64,000 nucleotides of DNA from Pseudomonas shirazensis (GTDB taxonomy: Bacteria > Pseudomonadota > Gammaproteobacteria > Pseudomonadales > Pseudomonadaceae), in assembly GCF_014268785.2 (NCBI RefSeq), contig NZ_JABWRD020000005.1, positions 1 to 64,000 of the forward strand, in the 5' to 3' direction. This document shows positions 24,564 through 33,943 of this stretch, in pieces. Within the stretch, counting starts at the first letter, position 1. Every line of letters starts with the position of its first letter. The notes under the pieces were generated by a model. The model saw only the letters and a list, made by a program, of their open reading frames with translations. It was not told the origin of the DNA and did no database searches. The translations under genes and the position numbers were made by a program.

Positions 24564-25709
24564 TCAAAGGCAACTGGCGAGCACGCGCACCAGCTTCTGC
24601 GCTCTTGGGTCCATCAGCACGTAAGGGCCGAGGGTATTGGTGACGAAGCCAAAGGCAACATCGTGCTCGGGGTCGGCGAAACCGACCGAACCACCCGCGC
24701 CAGGGTGACCAAAGGCACGTGCGCCGAGGCCGAAGGTGGCGTTGGCTACGGTTGGCTGGTCCAGCATGCAACCCAGGCCGAAGCGGGTCTGGGTCAGCAA
24801 GGTGCGGTCTTCACCGAGACTGTGCTCGCGGGTCAGTTCATCCAGCAGCTCCGATTCGAGCAAGCTGCCGTCGAGCAGGCCGGCATAAAAACCGGCGAGG
24901 CTGCGCGCGTTGCCGTGGCCGTTGGCCGCGGGCTGCTGCATGCGTCGCCATTCGGGCTTGTTGGTGCTGGTCAGGATTGCTGGCGGGTTGGTGAACGCTC
25001 GGGTTGAAAGCGCCTCTGGCTCGCGCATGGTGACCTGCAGCAGGCGCTGCGCAGCCGCATCGCCCGAATTGCCCTTGCCGCGGGCGATATGTGCCACACG
25101 GTGGAATTCTTCATCCGCCAGGCCAATGTGAAAATCCAGCCCCAACGGCTTGGCCGTGCGGGCGACGATCGACTCACCCGGGCCGCGGCCGTCAGCTCGG
25201 CGAATAAGCTCGCCGATCAGCCAGCCATAGGTGATTGCCGCGTAGCCATGCTCGGTGCCTGGGGTCCACCACGGCGTTTCGGCGGCCAGCGCGGCAGTCA
25301 TCGCTTCCCAGTCGTACAACGCCTCGGCGGGGAGCAGCTCGCGGATGGCTGGCAGGCCAGCGCGGTGGCTCAGTAACTGACGCAGGGTCACGGCTTCTTT
25401 GCCGGCCTGAGCGAACTCCGGCCAGTAGCGTGCTACCGGGGCATCCAGCGCCAGCTTGCCCTCGCCCACCAGTTGCAGGGCAGTCACGGCGGTGAACGTC
25501 TTGGTGCAGGAGAACAGATTGGCGATGGTGTCGCTATGCCAGGCCTGCTGCCCATCCTTGTCGGCACTGCCGGCCCACAGGTCGATCACGGTGTCGCCAC
25601 CGACCTGGATGCACAACGCCGCACCGCGCTCCTGGGAATCCTCGAACAAGGCGGCGAATGCTTCACGCACCGCCTCGAACTTCAGCTCATAGTGACCCTG
25701 AATCTGCAC
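24564..25709 (-). CDS. Serine hydrolase of the beta-lactamase/EstB esterase family
   Basis: A 381-aa protein without signal peptide. The catalytic SxxK is SCTK in LFSCTKTFTAV (about residue 67); a YxN-like Tyr lies in YAAITYGWLIGELIRR. The C-terminus has the GHPGAGGSVGFADPEHDVAFGFVTN pattern of class C-like esterases. Such enzymes hydrolyse short esters; substrate unknown. Stands between the OmpA gene and the GH50-like gene, same strand, no overlap. Confidence 0.87.
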   Translation of the reverse strand: MQIQGHYELKFEAVREAFAALFEDSQERGAALCIQVGGDTVIDLWAGSADKDGQQAWHSDTIANLFSCTKTFTAVTALQLVGEGKLALDAPVARYWPEFAQAGKEAVTLRQLLSHRAGLPAIRELLPAEALYDWEAMTAALAAETPWWTPGTEHGYAAITYGWLIGELIRRADGRGPGESIVARTAKPLGLDFHIGLADEEFHRVAHIARGKGNSGDAAAQRLLQVTMREPEALSTRAFTNPPAILTSTNKPEWRRMQQPAANGHGNARSLAGFYAGLLDGSLLESELLDELTREHSLGEDRTLLTQTRFGLGCMLDQPTVANATFGLGARAFGHPGAGGSVGFADPEHDVAFGFVTNTLGPYVLMDPRAQKLVRVLASCL

Positions 25710-25842
25710 CGCCAGCTCTCCGTACGACTCGAGTTTGCAAAGGCGTGCATTGTTTCAGTAGTTGACCATTTTGCCTACTGAATGTGGCCGGATGGTTGTC
25801 AGAAAACGTCGCCAAACAGCTCTGCAACCAGCCCCAAGCGCC

Positions 25843-28080
25843 TCATGGCGCCGGCTTGCTGACCACCGTGCGCAGCTCGTCGATTACCTGCTGATTACTC
25901 CGCCGCACCGCCTCGACAAAGCCCGGATAGGCCACATCAGTAATCGCCACCAACCCAAGATGGCCGTTTTCGCCATCGAGCAGGCGGCCACTGGCAGGCT
26001 GATCCAGATACTGGAACCAATGCGCACCGACGATCATCGGCTGGGCCATGGCGGCCTTGAGGAAGTTGGCATAGGCCGGGCCACGGTCCTCCTCGCGCGC
26101 CAGTTCCACCGGCCCCGGCCAGAACGGCCCACGGTCGCGCGAACCGAACTGGAATTCGGACACCAGCACCGGCTTATCCAGCTCGGCCAGGCGAGCAAAG
26201 TCGTAACCGTCGTCAGGCTTGAGGGTATAGAAGTTGAAACTGAGCACATCGCAGAACTCGGCGCAGGCCTTGACCGCCTGTGGGCTGCTCAGGGCAAAGC
26301 GGCCTCCGAGCAACAGGTGGTTGGGCGCATGCCAGTTGAGTGAATCGGCGATGGTCTTGAAATAGGTGTCGGCGAACACCTGTTGGAAGTACTGGTAATC
26401 GCGCTCTATTTCCGGGTGTTCGGGGTTGGGCAGCGGTGCTTCGAAGCCTGGGTCTTCCATTAGCTCCCAGGCCTGCAGCTCGATGCCCCAGGCCTTGGAC
26501 AGCCCTTCCTGATTGCGGTACTTGTCGCGCAGCTGCTTGAGGAACGCGCGCTTGGCTGGCACGTCGGTGGTCAGGCGCAGGGTGCCGAAAGCGAGGCCAT
26601 AGCGGGCCCGCGGATCATCACCGGGTGCGGCCCAGGCAAGCTCGTTGTCGGCAAAGTAACCGATCAGCCACGGGTCATCGCGATGATCACGGGCAGCAAT
26701 CGCTACAGCACGTTCGGTGGCCATGGCAAAGCGTGGGTCGAACGGATCGGGCATGCGCCCCCACCAGTCCATGCCCGTGCTGATGCTGGCGTAGTCGCCG
26801 ACGATCGACAACGGCAGGGTGTAAGGCACCCGTTTGGCCAGGCCCAGTTCAGGATCGCTCCAGTTGCCGAGGGTATTGAAGCCCCACGCCTGCAAGCGAT
26901 CCAGAGCATGCGCCTGCCAGCGGGCGGCATCGATCGCCATCGGCGGGCACGCCTGGCTGGTCGGTTCGGCGGCGGCCGGGGCACAGCTGTGGCCATGGCT
27001 GCGTTGCAGATTGGCTGCGTAGAAGTCGAACCAGCGGCCCTGCTTGAATGCGCGCCCCTGCGAAGAGGCGTTGCCATCGTCGTTGTTGCCTTCGCCGTAG
27101 AAGGCCGCGAGCGGCTCGTCGACGCCGGGCAAGGCAGTGAACATGCCCTCGCGGCCAGCGACATAAGTACGCCCGCCGTCAGCAGCCACAGCGTTGACAC
27201 CCAACGAGAAGAACGGATGGCCGTCAGGCGTCACCAGGAACCAGCGGCCATCGCGTTTCTCTGTACGGAAGAAGCCCTGAGCCTCAAACGCAGGCCCGGC
27301 CAGCAGCCCACCGTACGGGTCAAGCGCTTGCTTGCCGCGCTCTGCCAGCCAGGCCTTGAGCTGCGCCTGCTCGCGGCTATCGGCAGCTTTGAGCTGGTCA
27401 TCGCTGACGATTCGCTCCGGCCAGCGGCCCCGCGTCGACTGGCCATAAGCGTCGATCAGGCCGGCATAGGCTGCCTTGAAGGCGAGATCGTCATCTTGCA
27501 GGCCGACCCTCTCGATCAGCAGGCTTTGCGCCACGTTGGGCTTGGGGATGCTCAGAGTCACCGAGCTTATCTGCTTCAGGTCCACCTCACCGACGCTGCT
27601 GGTCAGCAGCAAGCGCTGGCCGTCGTAGGTCCATGGCATCGGGGGGCCGGCACGCATGCCTTGGCTCAGCGGCGAGCTGGCGGTAAGCGGCACCATTACC
27701 GTTTGCGCAGGCCCGGCCGGCAGGTCGATGCGGCTGGTGAGGGTGCGGCCATCGCTGCTCTGCACTGTGACGTCGACCGTCAGCGCCCAATCCATCGCAC
27801 TTTGCAGGCGCAAGGTGAGGGCCTTGCCGGCCGACCAGTCCCACGCCCCACCTTGCGGGCTCAGGCCCAGGCTTGGGCGTTCGACCGGATTGAACACGAC
27901 GCGGCGCAACACCTCGCCCTCGGCGGTCTGTTCGGCGTTGTATTGCGGCATGCCGGCGTCGACGGTGATGACATTGACCACCGAGGCCGGCCGCACGAAG
28001 CTGAACAGCGTCTGCTGCCCAGCCAGCAAGGGTGAGCAGAACAGCAGCGTGAAGACTGCGGGCAAGGTGCGTCGAATCAT
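25843..28080 (-). CDS. Exported GH50-like glycoside hydrolase (agarase-like)
   Basis: A 745-aa protein with a Sec signal (MIRRTLPAVFTLLFCSPLLAG), an N-terminal beta-sandwich region (about 25-200) and a TIM-barrel domain (about 265-735). The motif YFADNELAW supplies the likely acid/base Glu480 and LVSEFQFG the likely nucleophile Glu642, the arrangement of GH50 beta-agarases. Pseudomonads do not normally eat agar, so another polysaccharide, perhaps a self-made exopolysaccharide, is likelier; that is inference. No polysaccharide synthesis genes are adjacent. Confidence 0.8.
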   Translation of the reverse strand: MIRRTLPAVFTLLFCSPLLAGQQTLFSFVRPASVVNVITVDAGMPQYNAEQTAEGEVLRRVVFNPVERPSLGLSPQGGAWDWSAGKALTLRLQSAMDWALTVDVTVQSSDGRTLTSRIDLPAGPAQTVMVPLTASSPLSQGMRAGPPMPWTYDGQRLLLTSSVGEVDLKQISSVTLSIPKPNVAQSLLIERVGLQDDDLAFKAAYAGLIDAYGQSTRGRWPERIVSDDQLKAADSREQAQLKAWLAERGKQALDPYGGLLAGPAFEAQGFFRTEKRDGRWFLVTPDGHPFFSLGVNAVAADGGRTYVAGREGMFTALPGVDEPLAAFYGEGNNDDGNASSQGRAFKQGRWFDFYAANLQRSHGHSCAPAAAEPTSQACPPMAIDAARWQAHALDRLQAWGFNTLGNWSDPELGLAKRVPYTLPLSIVGDYASISTGMDWWGRMPDPFDPRFAMATERAVAIAARDHRDDPWLIGYFADNELAWAAPGDDPRARYGLAFGTLRLTTDVPAKRAFLKQLRDKYRNQEGLSKAWGIELQAWELMEDPGFEAPLPNPEHPEIERDYQYFQQVFADTYFKTIADSLNWHAPNHLLLGGRFALSSPQAVKACAEFCDVLSFNFYTLKPDDGYDFARLAELDKPVLVSEFQFGSRDRGPFWPGPVELAREEDRGPAYANFLKAAMAQPMIVGAHWFQYLDQPASGRLLDGENGHLGLVAITDVAYPGFVEAVRRSNQQVIDELRTVVSKPAP

Positions 28081-28161
28081 AGAACTGGAGCTCTCCTTCA
28101 GGGCCGCGGGGAGCCCGTGACTGAGTAATGGACAACAGGCCGGAGCTGCACGCTCCAGCCG

Positions 28162-30306
28162 TCAGGAAATTTCCCGCCGGAACGGCGGTAGCGCGTTGAG
28201 GATAGCCTTGCCGTAGCGCTGAGTGACCAGGCGCCGATCGAGCAAGGTGATCACGCCGCGGTCCTGTTCGGTGCGCAGCAGGCGACCACAAGCCTGGATC
28301 AGCTTAAGCGAGGCGTCGGGTACGGAAATTTCCATGAATGGATTACCCCCGCGCGCTTCGATCCACTCGGCCAGAGCGGCTTCGACCGGGTCATCCGGCA
28401 CCGAGAACGGGATCTTGGCGATCACCACGTGCTCGCAGTATGCGCCAGGCAGGTCGACCCCTTCGGAGAAACTGGCCAGACCGAACAGCACGCTGTGCTG
28501 GCCGTCGTCGACCCGCGCCTTGTGCTTGTTCAGCGTTTCTTGCTTGGACAGGTTGCCCTGAATCAGAACCAGCTTGCGCCAGTCACGATCAAGGCCATCG
28601 AATACGTCCTGCATCTGCTTGCGCGACGAGAACAGCACCAGCGCACCCCGCGCCTCTTCGAGCATCGCCGGCAGTTCGCGGATGATCGCGGCGGTGTGCC
28701 CGGCAGCATCACGCGGATCGGCGCCCAGATCAGGCACCCGCAGCAACCCGGCATCGCCGTGCACGAACGGGCTCGGCACCACACAGGTTACTGCGTCCCT
28801 TGGCAGGCCGGAGCGCATGCGGAAGCGGTCGAACTTGCCCAGCGCAGTCAGCGTTGCCGACGTCACCAAGGCGCCGTGGGCAACGCTCCACAGGCTGCGC
28901 CGGAGCATCTCTGCTGCGAGGATCGGGCTGGCGTTTACCTCGATGTCGAACAGCGCCCCGGTCTCGGCCAGGGTCAGCCAACGCGCCATCGGCGGGCTGT
29001 CTTCCGGGTCCTCGGCGGTGAACGCCGTCCACAGTTCCCAGTTGCCCTGAGCCCGAGTCACCAGGCTGCCGAACAGCGGGTACCACTCTTCGGCCTGGTG
29101 GCTGGCGATACCGATGTTCTTCTCGCCATCCATGCCTTCCTTGAGCAGGTCTGCCAGGCGCGTAAACAGGTCATTGAGCTGGGAAAAACCCTTTTTCAGC
29201 TCGATGCCGACTTCGCGGATATGCTCCGGCACCACCCCGCCCTCGAAGCGGTAGCGTGGCCGCTCGCGGCCTTCGGTGTCTTCACCGGGCTTGAAGTCTG
29301 CAATCTGCTCACAAAGGGTAAACATGAACTGCTGCTGGGTACGGATTTCACGCGCCAGCTCCGGCACCTGTTCGATGTACTTGCCCAGATCGCCCGGCAG
29401 CGGGTGCTGGGCGAGCAGCTTGGTCAGGTTCTTGGCCGTCTGCTCAAGCCAGTCGGCGGTCGAGCGCAGCCGCGAATAATGGGCAAAATGACCAATCGCC
29501 TTGTCCGGCAGGTGATGGCCTTCGTCGAACACATAAATGGTGTCGCGTGGGTCAGGCAGCACCGCGCCGCCGCCCAGGGCCAGGTCAGCCAGGACCATGT
29601 CGTGGTTGGTGACGATCACATCGACCTTGCCCATGCCTTCTCGAGCCTTGTAGAACACACACTGCTGGAAGTTCGGGCAGTGACGGCCGGTACATTGGCT
29701 GTGGTCGGTGGTCAGGCGTGCCCAGTCCAGGTCTTCGATGGTTTCCGACCAGCTGTCACGGTCACCATCCCAGCGGTTGCCGGCGAGCTTCTCGATCATG
29801 CTGTTGAACAGCTTCTGGCTGCGCTCGTCGACTTCGATATGGAAGCCTTCTTCCTCGAACAGCTGCGCAGTGGCCGACTGGGCGTGGCCTTCCTGCAACA
29901 GTACGTCGAGCTTGGACAGGCACAGATAGCGACCACGGCCCTTGGCCAGGGCAAAGCTGAAGTTCAGACCACTGTTGCGCATCAGGTCAGGCAGATCCTT
30001 GAAGACGATCTGCTCCTGCAGCGCCACGGTGGCGGTGGCAATCACCAGGCGCTTGCCGGCGACCTTGGCGGCGGGGATGGCCGCCAGGGCGTAGGCGACC
30101 GTCTTGCCGGTACCAGTGCCCGCCTCGACGGCAACCACGGCGGGGTCACCCGAGCGTCGACCTTCGTCGTCGCAGGCAATATCGCCAAGCACTTTCGCTA
30201 CTTCGGCAATCATCAGGCGCTGGCCGTAACGTGGCTTGAGGCTCTTGGCTTCGAGAAAACGCGAATAGGCGCCTTGGATGGTGGCTTTGAGTTCGTTGCT
30301 GATCAT
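28162..30306 (-). CDS. dinG: ATP-dependent DNA helicase DinG
   Basis: A 714-aa XPD-like superfamily 2 helicase, 5'-3' on DNA, acting on R-loops, forks and D-loops. Walker A EAGTGTGKT at 61-69; iron-sulfur cysteines C129 (GRGRYLC) and the cluster C-x5-C-x5-C in CTGRHCPNFQQC; DEGH-type Walker B (FDEGHHL) and motif VI QACGRLLRTEQDRG. Full length. A short possible LexA control was looked for upstream but not found. Divergent from the CopD-like gene. Confidence 0.96.
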   Translation of the reverse strand: MISNELKATIQGAYSRFLEAKSLKPRYGQRLMIAEVAKVLGDIACDDEGRRSGDPAVVAVEAGTGTGKTVAYALAAIPAAKVAGKRLVIATATVALQEQIVFKDLPDLMRNSGLNFSFALAKGRGRYLCLSKLDVLLQEGHAQSATAQLFEEEGFHIEVDERSQKLFNSMIEKLAGNRWDGDRDSWSETIEDLDWARLTTDHSQCTGRHCPNFQQCVFYKAREGMGKVDVIVTNHDMVLADLALGGGAVLPDPRDTIYVFDEGHHLPDKAIGHFAHYSRLRSTADWLEQTAKNLTKLLAQHPLPGDLGKYIEQVPELAREIRTQQQFMFTLCEQIADFKPGEDTEGRERPRYRFEGGVVPEHIREVGIELKKGFSQLNDLFTRLADLLKEGMDGEKNIGIASHQAEEWYPLFGSLVTRAQGNWELWTAFTAEDPEDSPPMARWLTLAETGALFDIEVNASPILAAEMLRRSLWSVAHGALVTSATLTALGKFDRFRMRSGLPRDAVTCVVPSPFVHGDAGLLRVPDLGADPRDAAGHTAAIIRELPAMLEEARGALVLFSSRKQMQDVFDGLDRDWRKLVLIQGNLSKQETLNKHKARVDDGQHSVLFGLASFSEGVDLPGAYCEHVVIAKIPFSVPDDPVEAALAEWIEARGGNPFMEISVPDASLKLIQACGRLLRTEQDRGVITLLDRRLVTQRYGKAILNALPPFRREIS

Positions 30307-30403
30307 GGTCTGCAGGCGCCCGAAGGGCTGGATATATTTTCAGTGTTTTGCATGGGCGGCTATCATACCCCGCTCGCGCCCTTTATGCCGCATGGAGATC
30401 CCG

Positions 30404-30868
30404 ATGCTGAGCTTTACCCTACCCTACACCCTGCATGTGCTAGCCGCCCTGGTCTGGGTCGGCGGGATGTTTTTTGCGTGGCTGATCCTGCGCCCGGCAA
30501 CGGCTGCAGCCCTGGAGGGGCCGGCACGGTTGCGCTTGTGGCTGGAAGTTTTCCGACGCTTCTTTGTCTGGGTCTGGGTCGCTGTGGCGATTTTGGCGAT
30601 CAGTGGTATCGGCATGTTGCACATGCGCTTCAGCGGTTTCGAAACTGCGCCCAAGTACGTGCAACTGATGATGGGCGGGGCGATTGTGATGTTTGCCTTG
30701 TTCCTGCGCGTGCAGGCCTTGCTGCTGCCTGACTTGCGTGCCGCGGTGCAGGCCGAGGATTGGCCGGCAGGTGCTGCTGCGCTGGGGCGTATTCGCCGGC
30801 TGGTGGGTATCAACCTGCTGCTGGGGCTGGCCGTTGTGGCGGTTGCCAGCCTGCGTCTGCCGCTCTGA
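30404..30868 (+). CDS. CopD-like four-helix membrane protein
   Basis: A 154-aa protein with four hydrophobic segments and LHVLAALVWVGGMFFAWLILRP at the N-terminus, a His-containing pattern of the CopD/YozB-type family of copper or haem-related membrane proteins. The ATG at 30404 has GGAG 6 bases ahead. Function is uncertain; copper uptake is the family guess. Divergent from dinG with about 97 bases between, convergent with the collagen-like gene. Confidence 0.75.
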   Translation: MLSFTLPYTLHVLAALVWVGGMFFAWLILRPATAAALEGPARLRLWLEVFRRFFVWVWVAVAILAISGIGMLHMRFSGFETAPKYVQLMMGGAIVMFALFLRVQALLLPDLRAAVQAEDWPAGAAALGRIRRLVGINLLLGLAVVAVASLRLPL

Positions 30869-30910
30869 ACGGTGCCGCCGCGCAGGCAAACTGCGCGGCG
30901 GCAAGCCCGG

Positions 30911-31669
30911 TTACAGGCGTCGCAGAATCAACTCCCCCTCTGCGCCAGCCAGTCCGGCCTGGCCTTCAACGCCCGGCCGGCCCTTGGCCCCAGCGTCGGT
31001 GCTATACACCAGGCAACCCTTGCTGGCGCCGCCTGCGCCAGGTTTGCCCGCTGCGCCAGGTTTGCCTGGCAGCCCCCCATCCAGGCGTACGACAATGCGC
31101 TGCTCGGGATAGTCAGCCGGCACCGCCAGACGAATCCTCCCGCCCGCTGCACCGTCATGGCCGTTGCCACCATTGTCGCCATCAGCGCCGCGGCTGGCCT
31201 GGCCCCAGGTGCAGCCACCGGCCTTGCCATTGGCGCCATCCAGGCCGACGTAACCCGGCGCACCGGCACCACCACGGGCGTCGATCGACAACTGCTCGGC
31301 GTCCAGTGCATGCAACTGCAGGTCAAGACTGCGACCACTGCGCGCGGCGCGTTCATAGGTACCCGGCGCGCCGTTGGCGCTGATCTCGCTGCCGCTGGCG
31401 AAGCGCGCCGAGGCTGCTTCGATGGTCAATTCCGTGTCGGCCGGAGCGACGGCAATGCGCGCATCTTGGCCAAGTTCCAGTTGCTCGACCTTGAGCGAGG
31501 TCAGTGACGCCGGCAACAGCAAGGTTGCCGAATCCGCCACCCGCAGGCGTTGCAGATGAACACTGCCGGCCTTGTTGGCCAGGCGCATCACCGAGTTGGT
31601 AGCAACATCCAGGCTGTCTGCCTGGGCCCATGGGCTGGCCAAGGCCACCAACAACATCAATTTACGCAC
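30911..31669 (-). CDS. Exported protein with collagen-like Gly-rich repeats
   Basis: A 252-aa protein: signal peptide (MRKLMLLVALASPWAQA), a beta-rich N-terminal half (about 20-125, LSLKVEQLELGQ type), then a Gly-rich region (about 130-245) with Gly-x-y tracts such as GAGAPGYVGLDGANGKAGG, GADGDNGGNGHDGAAGG and GLPGKPGAAGKPGAGG. Two Cys (GGCTWGQ and KGCLVYS) could form a disulfide. No membrane anchor. Its start overlaps the DUF1145 gene stop by 8 bases, so they are translated together. Function unknown. Confidence 0.75.
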   Translation of the reverse strand: MRKLMLLVALASPWAQADSLDVATNSVMRLANKAGSVHLQRLRVADSATLLLPASLTSLKVEQLELGQDARIAVAPADTELTIEAASARFASGSEISANGAPGTYERAARSGRSLDLQLHALDAEQLSIDARGGAGAPGYVGLDGANGKAGGCTWGQASRGADGDNGGNGHDGAAGGRIRLAVPADYPEQRIVVRLDGGLPGKPGAAGKPGAGGASKGCLVYSTDAGAKGRPGVEGQAGLAGAEGELILRRL

Positions 31670-31937
31670 GGCGGGGCGCCTCCTGAGGCTTGGGAATCGA
31701 CATCACGTGAAAAATTCCTGTCAGCAAAATCTGCAGACGATCGAACCAGCGGTGGCTACGGTTGCGCAGGCTGGCGTTGAAAAACAGTACTTCGAGCATA
31801 TGCAGGCCAAGCAAAAGGATGCCCGCTGCATTGATCAGGAGGTTGAACGGCAGCGGCTGCGGCATCAGCAGATTGACCAGCACCACCCACCAGAACACAA
31901 CCGTCAGGGCCTTGCCCAGCCCCAGGATAAATCTCAT
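31662..31937 (-). CDS. DUF1145 family membrane protein
   Basis: A 91-aa protein with three hydrophobic segments (MRFILGLGKALTVVFWWVVLVNL...). The pattern matches DUF1145, small inner-membrane proteins without known role. I take the ATG at 31937; a 27-codon longer frame has no membrane-protein character before it. The purine-rich GGGGGGCGGGG just upstream can serve as ribosome site. Overlaps the collagen-like gene by 8 bases. Confidence 0.75.
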   Translation of the reverse strand: MRFILGLGKALTVVFWWVVLVNLLMPQPLPFNLLINAAGILLLGLHMLEVLFFNASLRNRSHRWFDRLQILLTGIFHVMSIPKPQEAPRRA

Positions 31938-32114
31938 ACCCCGCCCCCCATCTTGTTTTTGTCGCGGCGGCCCATGCAAACGGGCCGCTGCGTCCACAGT
32001 AACGTTATCGAGGGGCACCCGCCAGAGCTTGTACCAGCGCTGGCGGGGCCGCAGTAGAGTTGATGGTGCAGCTGGAGGACAGCCTGCCAGGCGTCCTCCA
32101 GCTGCGGCCCACGG

Positions 32115-32807
32115 TCAACGCTCGATCTTGATCTCGGTCCGGCGGTTCATGGCACGCCCCTCAGCAGTAGCATTGTCGGCCACTGGCTGGGTTTCGCCGG
32201 CACCGACTACCGACACCACGCTGCTGCGCGGCACGCCGCTTTCGACGAGATAGTCAGTCACCGAATGCGCGCGGCGCTCGGACAACTTCTGGTTGTACGT
32301 GTCGGAGCCAACGCTGTCGGTGTGCCCGGTGACACTCAGTCGGGTGCTCGCCGCTTCCTGCTTAAGGCGGGTGGCGATGGTATTGAGGCGTTCTTTGTCG
32401 GCCGCAGTCAGCCGCGCAGAGTCGAACTCGAAGTGCACGTCACGGATGACTATGACTTCTTCCTTGACCACGACCACCTCTTCTACCACTGCTACCGGTT
32501 CAGGTGGGCAGCCATTGGCATCGACCTGTACCCCACGCGGGGTGCCCGGGCACTTGTCGCGGCTGTCCGGCACGCCATCGCCGTCTTCGTCACCGTCGCC
32601 ATTGGCCCAGCAGTAGCCGGCGGCCAGACCACCGCCAAGCAGCGCGCCCCAGCCGGCCCAACTCGAGCTTTCGATAGCGCCAAGGGCGGCGCCGCCCACA
32701 CCCCCGACGGCAGCACATGTCGGCCAGTCGGTTTTCTGCAAACCTGCACAACCAGTCAACACACTGGTCAGCAGCACCAAGGGTATCGCCGTGCGAACTA
32801 TGCTCAT
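32115..32807 (-). CDS. OmpA-family lipoprotein with calcium-loop linker
   Basis: A 230-aa lipoprotein (lipobox SVLTGC, Cys about 20). A glycine-rich segment (AAVGGVGGAALGAIESSSWAGWGALLGGGLAAG) is followed by a thrombospondin-3-like acidic repeat (GDGDEDGDGVPDSRDKCPGTPRGVQVDANGC) and an OmpA domain (HFEFDSARLT, GHTDSVGSDTYNQKLSERRAHSV, NRRTEIKI). It should link the outer membrane to peptidoglycan. AGGAG lies 9 bases before the ATG at 32807, while the ATG three codons upstream is too close to it. Resembles P. aeruginosa PA1041 in neighbourhood. Confidence 0.88.
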   Translation of the reverse strand: MSIVRTAIPLVLLTSVLTGCAGLQKTDWPTCAAVGGVGGAALGAIESSSWAGWGALLGGGLAAGYCWANGDGDEDGDGVPDSRDKCPGTPRGVQVDANGCPPEPVAVVEEVVVVKEEVIVIRDVHFEFDSARLTAADKERLNTIATRLKQEAASTRLSVTGHTDSVGSDTYNQKLSERRAHSVTDYLVESGVPRSSVVSVVGAGETQPVADNATAEGRAMNRRTEIKIER

Positions 32808-32965
32808 CTGTTGCATCTCCTAGGGGGAATCGGCATAAGGCCGATCTGTGCCAGTAAAGACCGCGCATTCCCGATCTGCCAGCAATGAGCCATGCTGGTG
32901 TGCCACAGCCCTTTGCCGGCAAGCTCTAGCCAGCTAGGCTTGGCGACCCTGAACGGAGATAGGCA

Positions 32966-33460
32966 ATGACCGAAGGTTTTTCCCAACGCACGCCGCAACA
33001 AGCCCTCGCCGCCTTGCTCGAGCGCGTGCAACCGCAGCGCCTGCTGCTGGTGGGCACGCGCTTCCCGGCGCTGGATGCCTTTGCCCAGGCGCACCCACAG
33101 GTGGTCATCGAGGTGGCAGCACCAGGCGTACTGCCGGATCCACTCGCCGCCCAGCGTTTCGACCTGGCGGTGCTGGTCGACTGCCTCGAGCACTTGCCCA
33201 AGCGCACCGGCCTGGAACTGCTGGCAGGCATCCGCAATCTGAATGCCAGTCGCCTGGCGGTGCTGGCCGACTTGAGCGCCTGCGGCTGGCAGGACACCGA
33301 GTTTTTCTCGCTGGCGATGTCGGCCAGCGAGAAATTCGGCCGCGAGGAGCAGGTGTTGAGCCTGTTCACCTATGATCTACATGACTACAAGCAGGTCCCT
33401 GACTGGCTCAACGCCAGGTTCTGGGCCAACCCTGAAAACTTCGGCAAGTACTGGTGGTGA
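32966..33460 (+). CDS. Pseudomonas hypothetical protein, DUF6231-like
   Basis: A 164-aa soluble protein. The layout (LLLVGTRFPALDAF, FDLAVLVDCLEHLPKRTGLELLAGIRNL) looks like a shortened Rossmann methyltransferase fold without a clear SAM motif. The C-terminus WLNARFWANPENFGKYWW is conserved in Pseudomonas as I recall (DUF6231). It is followed after 4 bases by the YchJ gene, then a lipoprotein, so it probably starts an operon. Function unknown. Confidence 0.7.
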   Translation: MTEGFSQRTPQQALAALLERVQPQRLLLVGTRFPALDAFAQAHPQVVIEVAAPGVLPDPLAAQRFDLAVLVDCLEHLPKRTGLELLAGIRNLNASRLAVLADLSACGWQDTEFFSLAMSASEKFGREEQVLSLFTYDLHDYKQVPDWLNARFWANPENFGKYWW

Positions 33461-33464
33461 TGTG

Positions 33465-33941
33465 ATGAGTGTCTCCGTTTGCCCTTGCGGCAGTGGCAAC
33501 CTGCTCGACGCCTGCTGCGGGCATTATCATTCCGGCACCCCGGCGCCAGACGCCCAGGCATTGATGCGCTCGCGCTACAGCGCATACGTGCTGGGCCTGA
33601 TCGATTACCTGGTCGCAACCACCCTGCCGGCTCAGCAAGATGGCCTGGACCGCGCTGCAATTGCTGCCTGGAGCGCGCAAAGCACCTGGCTGGGGCTTGA
33701 GGTGGAAAGCGCCGAGGTGCTTGGCGGTCAGCCTGAGCATGCGTTTGTCACCTTCATCGCGCGCTGGCACGACGCTCAAGGCGAACACGCCCACCGTGAG
33801 CGTTCGGCTTTCGTCCAGCGCGATGGCCTTTGGTACTTCATTGACCCAACGGTCGGCCTCAAGGCCACGCGCAACGACCCCTGCCCCTGTGCCAGCGGGC
33901 AGAAGTTCAAGAAGTGCTGTTCCAGTTACGTCGGTACTTGA
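33465..33941 (+). CDS. YchJ family protein with two SEC-C zinc motifs (UPF0225)
   Basis: A 158-aa protein with Cys motifs at both ends: CPCGSGNLLDACC (residues about 6-18) and CPCASGQKFKKCC (near the C-terminus), the SEC-C pattern that binds one zinc each. The middle is the YchJ NTF2-like domain (LMRSRYSAYVLGLIDYLVATT). Function of YchJ is unknown. The ATG at 33465 sits 4 bases after the preceding gene. Confidence 0.88.
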   Translation: MSVSVCPCGSGNLLDACCGHYHSGTPAPDAQALMRSRYSAYVLGLIDYLVATTLPAQQDGLDRAAIAAWSAQSTWLGLEVESAEVLGGQPEHAFVTFIARWHDAQGEHAHRERSAFVQRDGLWYFIDPTVGLKATRNDPCPCASGQKFKKCCSSYVGT

Positions 33942-33943
33942 TC

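Noticed and set aside
28429..30732. 767-codon open frame antisense to dinG
   Set aside because: DinG reading frame is full and has all motifs; the antisense frame is a codon-bias artefact.
33914..33943. Upstream GTG start for the LEA-like lipoprotein
   Set aside because: It would overlap the ychJ coding end and put a charged stretch before the signal; the GTG at 33944 gives a proper lipoprotein signal.
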